Made by a program: the position numbers and the translations under genes. A DNA stretch of 64,000 nucleotides from Chamaelirium japonicum (Eukaryota > Streptophyta > Magnoliopsida > Liliales > Melanthiaceae). This document shows positions 55,355-64,000 of the stretch, piece after piece. The notes beneath the pieces are model-generated. The model did no database searches, was not told where the DNA came from, and saw only the letters and a list, made by a program, of their open reading frames with translations. The stretch is taken from positions 113,593,532-113,657,531 of the forward strand of contig OX393550.1 of the NCBI GenBank assembly GCA_947650365.1. The letters are read 5' to 3'. Numbering within the stretch: the stretch's first letter is position 1; each line of letters opens with the position of its first letter.

Positions 55355-55364
55355 GTATATAGGG
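55355..55364 (-). promoter_or_regulatory. TATA box of COR413
   Basis: cctatataca on the minus strand, about 110 bp before the ATG, followed by a CT-rich leader. Confidence 0.6.
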
Positions 55365-55397
55365 AGAGAGGGAATGGCCCGATGGATACTAACACGC

Positions 55398-55403
55398 CAC
55401 GTG
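55398..55403 (-). promoter_or_regulatory. G-box/ABRE, proximal
   Basis: CACGTG within aacacgtggcgt read on the minus strand, about 35 bp upstream of the TATA box. Bound by bZIP (ABF/AREB) factors in other plant genes. Confidence 0.65.
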
Positions 55404-55447
55404 TTTAGATATATCCAGACTTGAAACATGGACAGCCTAAGCTTGAA

Positions 55448-55453
55448 CACGTG
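55448..55453 (+). promoter_or_regulatory. G-box/ABRE, distal
   Basis: CACGTG within gaacacgtggcgc on the plus strand, mirror of the proximal site. Confidence 0.65.
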
Positions 55454-55477
55454 GCGCATTGATATTTCTCGGTCATC

Positions 55478-55483
55478 GTCGGC
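55478..55483 (-). promoter_or_regulatory. DRE/CRT core
   Basis: GCCGAC on the minus strand, the core bound by CBF/DREB factors. A second core lies at 55624-55629. Confidence 0.5.
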
Positions 55484-55755
55484 GGCGCACTTCTGGACAT
55501 ACAGGTGGACATACCGGTGGGGCCTTTTTGGGGGGTGAGCGCATCCCTGGTCCCAACGTATAGCGACCGTTTGCCAAGTGGATCTGTGGAGGGGATTCGA
55601 TGTCATCGGCAAGCCCCTCGGTAGTCGGCGCATCGGCCAACTCACCGAGCGCTGGCCGATGCCCCCCCTCTCCTCCCTCCCCTCGGCTACTCTCCAGTGG
55701 TGATCGTCTCCCTTATGGGTCGGTGACGCTTTGGAGAGCTGACATGTGGCGATCT

Positions 55756-56150
55756 CAATTTCAATGACCACAATCTATGACCTTGTGATAAACCCTACTA
55801 TCCTAGGGGCTAGGAGTATGCGGTCACCACATGCCGCCGCTCACTGCCTTCATCCACCGTCGGCCACCAACCTCGTCAACCACCAGTCGCCCACCATTGC
55901 ATTATCGGCCACCAGCCGTTGTCGTCAGTGGCTGGTGGCCGATAATGCGGTGGCGGGCGGGCGGTGGTCGACGAGGGTGATGATAGCCAATGGCGGTTGT
56001 AAGCTATAACCGACGAGGCGGACAGACGGTGGTCGGCGGGGTGGTAATCGATGGCAATGGTAGGGGGTGGTCGATAGGCAACTGGTGGTGGTGGCGGGTA
56101 TCCACCTAGGGTTTATCCGATAGCCATAGATCGTGGTCATTGAAATTTGG
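55756..56150. mobile_element. Foldback-type element upstream of COR413
   Basis: caatttcaatgaccacaatc at the left is inverted at the right (gatcgtggtcattgaaattt), arms about 45 bp. The centre holds a perfect 19-bp stem, gcattatcggccaccagcc (55899-55917) with its inverse at 55930-55948 around a 12-base loop, and ggtcggc-rich repeats. No coding capacity. Confidence 0.7.
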
Positions 56151-56508
56151 GTTGTCCGTGTTGCTCCCCAAAACATTAGCGGCCCACAAGGACATCCTGA
56201 CTTGCCGTCGGATTGCAACCCCCCATCCTGATTGGTGAATCACACTCATCCTAAACATCAACCATTGGACGGCTGTGAGATCGAGATGGCGGTGATCGAT
56301 ATTCCACTTGATGTGGAATAGCATAGCTAATATGCAGAAGGTTTGGCTATGAAGTTTGAGATATGGTTTCAAATCAAGGGGATAAGGTTAGGTGGAAGGG
56401 AAGTAGGCATAGTTAATATGCAGAAGGTTTAGGTGATGACAAGGATGAATAGGACATGGATCGATACATTTGTCCTCCAATAAAAATATCACGAATCTGT
56501 CACCTACT

Positions 56509-56610
56509 GATGGCCTAGTTGGTGAGACATATGCAACCCAGGGCCTTTGGTCAAGGATTCGAATAAGTGCTACGGTATATTTTTCTCCGTTATGTGATGA
56601 ATCGTTCTCT
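56509..56610 (+). mobile_element. tRNA-derived SINE fragment
   Basis: A perfect pol III A-box tggcctagttgg (56511-56522) and a degenerate B-box aggattcgaata about 32 bases later, as in plant tRNA-derived SINEs. The 3' end and TSD are not resolved. Confidence 0.55.
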
Positions 56611-57302
56611 CATCTTATAGTATAGTTATAATGCACGGGTCAACACCACAGGATGTGTCTGCTTGGTTCCGTGTAGTCCCGCCCAACTCATACAGTCTGA
56701 ACTACCACTCAACCAGATTTCTATAAAAGAAGTCGGTAGTTGAAACATGAAGCGAAAAGTTACGTGTTCCAACTACATGCGTTCCAACCCAGTACACGAT
56801 GAAGTTGGAACCACAGCAAACCGAACAGAGCGTTAGTGGTAACTACCGAGTTTTCTTACTCGTGGGGTAATTAAAATCTAATGGTATTTTTTTTACTCTT
56901 ATGGTGAGTTTCGATCCTCGATCTATCTTGTGTCAGTACAATAACAATAATTAATGTCCTGGCCACTATGATAGTTCCTTTTTTAAAAATCAACAACAAT
57001 AACAACATCATCATCATGAAGCTGAGTTCTTACGTAGAAAATGAATGCTTACTCATTCAAGATCCATGTTTATTGGGATAAAAAAGATTTGTTTTTTTTT
57101 TTGCTTTCTTGCGACAGTCCCAAACACAACAGTACTTGTGATATTTCAGCTTGGAAAGCAATGATATTCTGCCTACGAGTTAAGATGAGTGCGATTTGTC
57201 AATCAATGTGGTGCATCAGACGACTATGGTCAGACGCCAAACAAAATACATCAAACAATGTGCATTTATAGGCCAACCGACTCTCAAGGCATCAAGCTGA
57301 GG
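56611..57302. other. Unassigned spacer
   Basis: AT-rich. A segment near 56915-56985 (tcgatcctcgatct..ggccactatgatag) could be a second SINE in reverse orientation, weakly supported. No gene. Confidence 0.4.
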
Positions 57303-57580
57303 TTAGAGCATCTCCAGGCAACCCCCCATCCTCCATCCACATAGGATTTTGGAGGGCCAAACATCAAAAACACCTCTCCAATAGAACCCCCATTTATAAA
57401 GAAGCCACAGTGAACCCCCATATTTGGGGGTACTCTTGAACCCCCATTTTTTATTAAAAAACTAAAAAGAAATTCAAAAGTTGAGTTGGCGACATAAGGA
57501 TGGATGGATGGATGGATGATATTTTAATAATATCTTAAAATGGGGATGGGTGGATGGGGGGTGAGGTTGGAAATACACAA
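57303..57580. mobile_element. Tourist-like MITE
   Basis: Left end ttagagcatctccaggcaac followed by cccccatcc; the right end ggatggggggtgaggttggaaatac is its imperfect inverse. The gagcatctcc end is of the PIF/Harbinger type. An ATGG repeat lies at 57499-57520. TSD not exact. Confidence 0.6.
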
Positions 57581-57630
57581 TATAAACCCCTCCCCCAAAA
57601 GCTAAGTTGGCACTTTATCACCCCAAAATA

Positions 57631-57971
57631 GGGGTGTCAACGGGTCGGGTCGTGTGGGGTTCGTGTCGTGTCTAGTTTTGGGTTGTGTCCAAAACCCCTA
57701 GATCCAGACCCGACCCGTTTAACTAATCATATCTAGATCCTAAATCCGTACCCGACCCGTTAATAAACTGGTAGACCCGATACGACCCGTTTACCACACA
57801 TGTCTATTCAGTTGACCCAATCCGACTCGACCCATCCTGACCCAATAGACCCGCTAGTACTATATATTATAGTATCGAATTGCAGGTAGACCCGACCCGA
57901 CCCGACATGATTCGTTGAATTTTAAATGGGTATTCCTGTGTCTACCGTGTCCAGACCCTAAACCACGATCC
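57631..57971. mobile_element. hAT-like MITE fragment cut by the copia array
   Basis: Starts taggggtgtcaacgggtcgg, a common hAT MITE end, and is filled with gacccgacccg motifs. No right end appears before the copia LTR begins at 57972. Confidence 0.55.
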
Positions 57972-58847
57972 TGTTGGGTATCCATCCCCATAAGGACAAG
58001 ACCCAAGTTCGGCATCGCATTTGTTCTCGGATCATTCTTGCAACCGGCCACTGCGTGGAACCGGCTCTGCAGGGACTGATCTTTGAGCATCTGCAGCAGT
58101 TGATGGAGTTGGAGTTTGGCTTAGGTGTCTACATAGAAGTTGTAGAGGCCATGTCAAGCTTTCCAACGGATCCGGAATCGCTGAATTCTGATGAGTATTG
58201 AGGAAGATACAGCGATCTGAAGTCAGCCCTGTGATTACTTTCTGCACTCTGTTTTTAAGTGCAGATTTCAGTTTTATGTTTGGAGCCGTTGGATCAATCT
58301 CTTAATCCAACGGTCCACTTGCTTCATCTGCTGGATTTAATCATCCTATGGGTCCTTGGGGGCCATAGAGAGAGCATTTTTGGGGCTTGAGGGAAATTGG
58401 GGAGAGCACAAAAGAGGGGTTTTCTCTTGGAGAGAAAACCTTGAGAGCAAAGAAGCATTCGTTGTTGCAGCCGAAGAAGAGAAAGGGGTAAGATCAAATC
58501 TTTTCTTTCCCTCCATTGGTGGAGATGGTTCTTGAGATCCTCTTCTAGTTGAAGAGAGGGATTTCTAGGGTTCTTTGAATCCTAAGGAAGTGGGGGTTTC
58601 AAGCAAGGAGGAGAAGACAAGGTGTTGGGTGTAATCCATGATGTCTTTCCATCATTGCTAGTGAAACCCGAGCTTCGGCTCATCGTGCCCGTGGACGTAG
58701 CCCAATTTGGGGTGAACCACATAAATCCGTGTGTCTCTCTCCTTTTGTGCTTGCTTGGTTTGTGTTTCTTTCTCGTGCTCACACTCGCATACAAGGTGTT
58801 TGTTTCATTTCCACACAAGGAGGGAAGATCAAGGACTTTTCCCATCA
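57972..58847 (+). mobile_element. First LTR of the copia array
   Basis: 876 bp, TG...CA. Contains GA-rich and gagagcaaag segments. Small ORFs in it recur at the same offset in the second LTR. Confidence 0.97.
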
Positions 58848-58849
58848 AG

Positions 58850-58861
58850 TGGTATCAGAGC
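58850..58861 (+). other. Primer binding site of the copia array
   Basis: tggtatcagagc, initiator-Met tRNA complement, two bases after the LTR. Confidence 0.92.
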
Positions 58862-58906
58862 TAAGGTTTCGCCTACAAGGTGTTCGACGAAAGTCTTGTG
58901 TGAGAA

Positions 58907-61900
58907 ATGGAGGCTAGTGTGAGTCGAATGGTGAGCTTAAATGGGAATAATTGGATGATATGGAAGGCAAAGATGGAAGACCTCTTGTATTGCAAGGATC
59001 TCTATGGGCCGGTTGAAGGCGACGAAGCAAAGCCGGAGGGTACAAATGATGTTGATTGGAAAAAGCTAGATCGTAAAGCCGTGGGCTTCATTCGGCAATG
59101 GTTGGATGATACCGTGTTCCATCATGTATCCACCGAGACGTCCGCACATGCTCTTTGGAAGAAATTAGAGAGTCTTTATGAAAGAAAGACGGCCGAAAAC
59201 AAAGCATTTTTGATCCGGAAGCTAGTGAACTTGAAGTACAAGGAGGGGTGCTCCATAGCCGAACATTTGAACGAGATGCAAAGTGTGGTGAATCAACTTT
59301 TCTCTATGAAGATGGTGCTTGATGACGAGTTGCAAGCACTATTGCTACTTAGCTCGTTGCCGGATAGTTGGGAGACGCTTGTGGTGTCGCTTAGCAACTC
59401 GGCTCCGGATGGGATTGTCACTATGAGTCAAGTGACCGGTAGCTTGTTGAATGAAGAGACAAGAAGAAGATCTTCAGGAAATTCGCACTCGGAAGCACTT
59501 GTTATGGAAAAACGGGGGAGAAGCAAGAGTAGGAAGCCTTACCATCGAGATGGATCAAAGGGGAGATCAAAGTCAAGGAAGGGCATCAAATGCTACCATT
59601 GTGGCAAGGAGGGCCACATGAAGAAAGAATGTCGCCAATTCAAAAGAGAGCAAAAGAAGAACCATGATGAAGAGAAGAAAGAGGAGAAGTCCGCAAATGT
59701 AACTTCATCGGATAATGATATTATTATTGTGTATGATGACAACTTTGTTGGTCTAGCATGTGACAACACTTGTTGGCTTGTTGATTCGGGTGCATCATTC
59801 CATGTTACTCCACGAGCGGATTTCTTTGCATCCTACACATCCGGTGATTTTGGCCATGTTAGGATGGGAAATTAAGGTATGTGCAAGATCGTCGGAAAGG
59901 GAGATGTGTGCTTGAAGACTAACCTTGGGTGCAAGTTGGTACTCAAAGATGTGAGGCATGTCCCGGACATCCGCCTCAACTTGATCTCCACCGGCAAGCT
60001 TGATGACGAAGGCTATATCAACCATTTTGGTGGCGGACAATGGAAGCTCACAAAGGGTTCATTGATTGTAACAAAAGGGAAGAAAGATAGTTCTCTCTAT
60101 ACCACGCAAGCAAGCCTATGCAAGATGGAGGTGAATGCGGTAGAGAAGAAGACATCCACCGAGCTATGGCACAAGAGGCTCGGTCACATGAGTGAAAAGG
60201 GGATGCAAATTCTTGCAAGAAAGGAGCTTCTACCCGGCATTGGAGGTACATCTCTTGACACTTGTGATGATTACCTAACGGGTAAGCAACATAGAATCTC
60301 CTTCAAGAGAACTCCTCATTCTAGAAAGTCTAATGTTTTGGATGTAGTTTATTCTGACCTTTGTGGCCCTATGAAGGTTAGAACACTTGGAGGTGCACTT
60401 TATTTTGTGACATTTATAGATGATCACTCCCGGAAGGTTTGGGCATTTGCATTGAAGTCCAAGGATCAAGTGTTGGATATCTTCAAGCACTTTCAAGCAA
60501 TGGTTGAAAGAGAGACCGGAAGAAAGTTAAAGTGCATTCACATCGATAACGGTGGAGAATATTTGGGTCCCTTTGATAGGTATTGTGCCGAGCAAGGGAT
60601 TAAGCATGAGAAGACGGTTCCTAAGACGCCTCAAGAAAATGGTATTGCCGAGAGAATGAATAGAACCATCGTGGAAAGGATCCGGTGCATGCTCAGACAT
60701 TCCAAGTTGCCAAGATCCTTTTGGGGTGAGGCAATGAGGACGGCGGTTGATTTGATCAATCTATCTCCTTCGGCTCCATTGAACGGGGATGTTCCGGACA
60801 AGGTTTGGTCGGGGAAGGATATTTCCTATAAGCACTTGAAGGTGTTTGGTTGTAGGTGTTTTGTGCACATTCCCAAAGATGAGAGGTCAAAGCTTGACGA
60901 CAAGGGGCGGCAATGCATCTTCATCGGCTATGCACATGAAGAGTTTGGCTACAGGTTTTGGGATCCGGTTAACAAGAAAGTGATTAGAAGTCGGGATGTC
61001 ATTTTTCTTGAAGATCAAACTATTGAAGACTTTGAGAATGGTGAAAATCAAGAAGCTTTTGTTGATGATCTTATGGACATGGGGTTGGAGCCTTTACCCA
61101 TGGTTCATAATGATGATGATAGAGATGAGCAAACTACTTCTAATGATGCAGTTGATGAACAAGAGCCTACTAGTGATGGTGAACAAGAAGACCATGTGGA
61201 GCAAGGGCCACATGTTGAGCCTCAAGTTAGGAGGTCCACTAGAGAGCATCAACCTTCAAGAAGGTATTCTTCAAATGAGTATGTGTTACTCACCGACGGG
61301 GGAGAACCGAAAAGCTACCAAGAGGCCTTAACACATGAGCACAAGAGTGAGTGGTTAAAAGCCATGAAGGAGGAGTTCAAATCCCTACATGAGAACCACA
61401 CATATGACTTGGTGGTTTTGCCAAAGGGTAAAATAGCACTCAAGAATAAGTGGGTGTACAAGTTGAAGACCGAAGAAAATTGCTCACATCCAAGGTACAA
61501 GGCACGGTTGGTTGTGAAGGGCTTCGGGCAAAAGAAGGGAATTGACTTTGAAGAAATTTATTCTCCGGTAGTAAAGATGTCTTCAATCCGGGTTGTTCTA
61601 AGCATTGCGGCAAGCATGAATTTGGAGATTGAGCAACTAGATGTGAAGACGGCCTTTCTCCATGGTGACTTGGAGGAAGAAATCTACATGGAGCAACCGG
61701 AAGGGTGCAAAGTCAAAGGCAAGGAACATCTTGTGTGTAAGTTGAGGAAGAGCTTGTACGGCCTAAAGCAAGCTCCACGCCAATGGTACAAGAAGTTTGA
61801 TACATTTATGATCGAACAAGGCTACACGAGGACGACATCGGATCATTGCGTCTTCATGAAAAGGTTTGATAGTGGCGATTTTATCATTCTTTTACTCTAC

Positions 61901-62869
61901 GTTGATGATATGTTAGTCGTTGGAAAGGATGCTAGTAAAATTGCAAGTTTGAAGAAGGAGCTTGGCAAGTCCTTTGCTATGAAAGACTTGGGATCGGCAA
62001 AGCAAATTCTCGGCATGAGAATATCCCGAAATCGGAAGGAAGGCAAGATTTGGCTATCTCAAGAGCGGTACATTGAGAAGGTACTTGAGAGATTCTATAT
62101 GGATAAGGCAAAGCCGGTTGGTACTCCACTTGGTAGTCACTTCAAGCTTAACTCCAAGCAAAGTCCAACAAGTGAGAAAGAGAAGAATAACATGAAGACA
62201 ATTCCTTATGCATCGGCGGTCGGCTCTTTGATGTATGCAATGGTTTGCACAAGGCCCGACCTAGCATATTCGGTCGGAGTTGTGAGTCGGTTCCTCTCGA
62301 ATCTGGGTCAAGAACATTAGTTGGCTGTGAAGTGGATCTTACGGTATCTCAGGGGCTCTTCGAAAGCGTGCTTGTGCTTTGGCCATGGAGAGCCATTGTT
62401 ACAAGGCTACACGGACGCCGATATGGCGGGAGATGTTGACACACGAAAGTCCACATCGGGGTACTTGATGACATTTGCAGGAGGAGCAGTTGCTTGGAAA
62501 TCAAAGTTGCAAAAGTGCGTGGCATTATCGACAACCGAGGCCGAGTTCATAGCGGCGACGGAAGCTGGCAAAGAGCTATTGTGGATGAAAAGATTTCTAC
62601 ATGAACTTGGTCACAAGCAAGAGCGGTATGTTCTGTATTGTGATAGCCAAAGTGCAATACATTTGATTAAGAACTCGAGTTTTCACTCAAGGACCAAGCA
62701 CATCGACTTGCGGTATCGTTGGATCCATGATGTGGTGGAACAAAAGAAATTACAAGTTGAGAAGATACATACCGATGATAATGGATCGGATGTAATGACG
62801 AAGTCACTACCCAAGGAGAAGCACGAAGTTTGCACTCGTGTGGCGGGTTTGGTGACTTCTCTTTGTTAG
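58907..62869 (+). pseudogene. Copia gag-pol polyprotein, one frame with two in-frame stops
   Basis: A single frame of 1321 codons from ATG 58907 to the stop at 62867-62869, broken only by TAA at 59873-59875 and TAG at 62318-62320. Gag: NNWMIWKAKMEDLLY and CCHC knuckle CYHCGKEGHMKKEC (59590). Protease: WLVDSGASFHVTP (59773). Integrase: WHKRLGHMSEKGM (60169), D/D/E region with VVYSDLCGPM, FIDDHSRKVW and PQENGIAERMNR. The zinc-finger CxxC reads CDDY, so the last Cys is Tyr. RT: KTAFLHGDLEEEIYM and LLYVDDMLVVG (61898). RNase H: YTDADMAGDVDTRKS and STTEAEFIA, HSRTKHIDLRY. It matches the Tork (Tnt1) group. The copy is dead or needs help in trans. Confidence 0.95.
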
Positions 62870-62919
62870 CCGAGAAACGAGACATAGAGATCCCTCCTCA
62901 TGGGTCTGGAGGGGGAGTT

Positions 62920-63795
62920 TGTTGGGTATCCATCCCCATAAGGACAAGACCCAAGTTCGGCATCGCATTTGTTCTCGGATCATTCTTGCAACCGGCCACT
63001 GCGTGGAACCGGCTCTGCAGGGACTGATCTTTGAGCATCTGCAGCAGTTGATGGAGTTGGAGTTTGGCTTAGGTGTTTACATAGAAGTTGTAGAGGCCAT
63101 GTCAAGCTTTCCAACGGATCCGGAATCGCTGAATTCTGATGAGTATTGAGGAAGATACAGCGATCTGAAGTCAGCCCTGTGATTACTTTCTGCACTCTGT
63201 TTTTAAGTGCAGATTTCAGTTTTATGTTTGGAGCCGTTGGATCAATCTCTTAATCCAACGGTCCACTTGCTTCATCTGCTGGATTTAATCATCCTATGGG
63301 TCCTTGGGGGCCATAGAGAGAGCATTTTTGGGGCTTGAGGGAAATTGGGGAGAGCACAAAAGAGGGGTTTTCTCTTGGAGAGAAAACCTTGAGAGCAAAG
63401 AAGCATTCGTTGTTGCAGCCGAAGAAGAGAAAGGGGTAAGATCAAATCTTTTCTTTCCCTCCATTGGTGGAGATGGTTCTTGAGATCCTCTTCTAGTTGA
63501 AGAGAGGGATTTCTAGGGTTCTTTGAATCCTAAGGAAGTGGGGGTTTCAAGCAAGGAGGAGAAGACAAGGTGTTGGGTGTAATCCATGATGTCTTTCCAT
63601 CATTGCTAGTGAAACCCGAGCTTCGGCTCATCGTGCCCGTGGACGTAGCCCAATTTGGGGTGAACCACATAAATCCGTGTGTCTCTCTCCTTTTGTGCTT
63701 GCTTGGTTTGTGTTTCTTTCTCGTGCTCACACTCGCATACAAGGTGTTTGTTTCATTTCCACACAAGGAGGGAAGATCAAGGACTTTTCCCATCA
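62920..63795 (+). mobile_element. Second, shared LTR of the copia array
   Basis: 876 bp, preceded by polypurine tract ggagggggagttt and followed by primer site and internal sequence, so it serves as 3' LTR of one unit and 5' LTR of the next. Confidence 0.97.
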
Positions 63796-63854
63796 AGTGG
63801 TATCAGAGCTAAGGTTTCGCCTACAAGGTGTTCGACGAAAGTCTTGTGTGAGAA

Positions 63855-64000
63855 ATGGAGGCTAGTGTGAGTCGAATGGTGAGCTTAAATGGGAATAATT
63901 GGATGATATGGAAGGCAAAGATGGAAGACCTCTTGTATTGCAAGGATCTCTATGGGCCGGTTGAAGGCGACGAAGCAAAGCCGGAGGGTACAAATGATGT
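63855..64000 (+). CDS. Gag start of the second array unit, cut by the window edge
   Basis: ATG 63855 opens the same gag as at 58907 (offset 4948), identical over the 146 bp visible. Whether this unit carries the two stops cannot be seen. Confidence 0.85.
   Translation, partial: MEASVSRMVSLNGNNWMIWKAKMEDLLYCKDLYGPVEGDEAKPEGTND

Larger units (their letters stand above)
55248..55640 (-). promoter_or_regulatory. COR413 promoter and 5' UTR
   Basis: Upstream on the minus strand: a CT-rich 5' UTR (about 55290-55345), TATA-like cctatataca at 55355-55364, then G-boxes CACGTG at 55398-55403 and 55448-55453. Both lie in AACACGTGGCG, the core of an ABA-responsive element, in opposite orientation and 50 bp apart. 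DRE/CRT cores GCCGAC occur at 55478-55483 and 55624-55629. This is the element set expected for a cold/ABA/drought-induced gene; activity is inferred. Confidence 0.75.
57972..64000 (+). mobile_element. Tandem Tork/Tnt1-like copia array, LTR-internal-LTR-internal
   Basis: LTRs at 57972-58847 and 62920-63795 (876 bp each, start tgttgggtatcc, end cccatca). Primer site tggtatcagagc follows each (58850 and 63798). After the second LTR the sequence repeats the internal region from its first base to the window end, with a period of 4948 bp. So two elements share one LTR head to tail. By eye the LTRs differ at one base (ggtgtctac / ggtgtttac), marking a very recent event. The left TSD candidate is gatcc; the right end lies beyond the window. 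Confidence 0.97.

Noticed and set aside
57974-58201. ORFs repeated at 58 kb and 63 kb
   Set aside because: Identical because they lie in the two LTRs of the copia array; no domain.

Overview
The window is nuclear DNA from a flowering plant. It holds one spliced host gene, a member of the cold-regulated COR413 plasma-membrane family, surrounded by and filled with transposable elements. A plant is indicated by GT/AG introns, Ty1/copia and Ty3 LTR elements primed by initiator-Met tRNA, a Cassandra TRIM carrying 5S rRNA sequence, L1-type LINE with DUF4283 and zf-RVT domains, PIF/Harbinger and hAT elements. A monocot is possible, but the sequence does not settle the species.

Layout. 1-7018: 3' end of a Ty3 LTR retrotransposon whose internal region carries, on the opposite strand, a spliced plant-mobile-domain (PMD) ORF; its 3' LTR is 4958-7018. 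8585-12397: a PIF/Harbinger element with both TIRs and decayed, convergent transposase and Myb-like ORFs. 12837-13383: LINE ORF1 (DUF4283), cut by a copia element (13384 to about 28395). That copia is itself interrupted by a second copia element (17446-27625; 2330-bp LTRs, TSD TCAAA). 28308-31280: (TA)n, (CT)n, two palindromic MITEs and a CT-rich minisatellite. 32280-32826: hAT MITE with a perfect 8-bp TSD. 32972-38204: decayed LINE ORF2, interrupted by a Cassandra TRIM (36934-37808, TSD TCAGT) whose 5' LTR holds a SINE-like insert.

Host gene. COR413 lies on the minus strand, 55247 to 39698. Four exons join in frame to 203 codons plus stop. Introns 1 and 3 are about 7.2 and 7.7 kb, while intron 2 is 105 bp. 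Intron 3 contains a young, nearly intact copia element (41194-46444) in antisense orientation. Intron 1 contains an old relative of it (about 50568-54140) with further elements nested inside, plus a hAT-like element at 48451-49447. The promoter has a TATA box, two G-box/ABRE sites in opposite orientation and two DRE/CRT cores, which fits a cold/ABA-responsive gene.

Right edge. 57972-64000 is a very young Tork/Tnt1-like copia element with 876-bp LTRs differing at one position by eye. After its second LTR the internal region starts again and runs off the window, so the element is a tandem head-to-tail array sharing an LTR. Its polyprotein frame is broken only by two in-frame stops.

Nearly all coding capacity in the window is therefore mobile-element remains, layered over several rounds of insertion; the one functional-looking host gene has kept clean splice sites and reading frame despite about 14 kb of intronic repeats.
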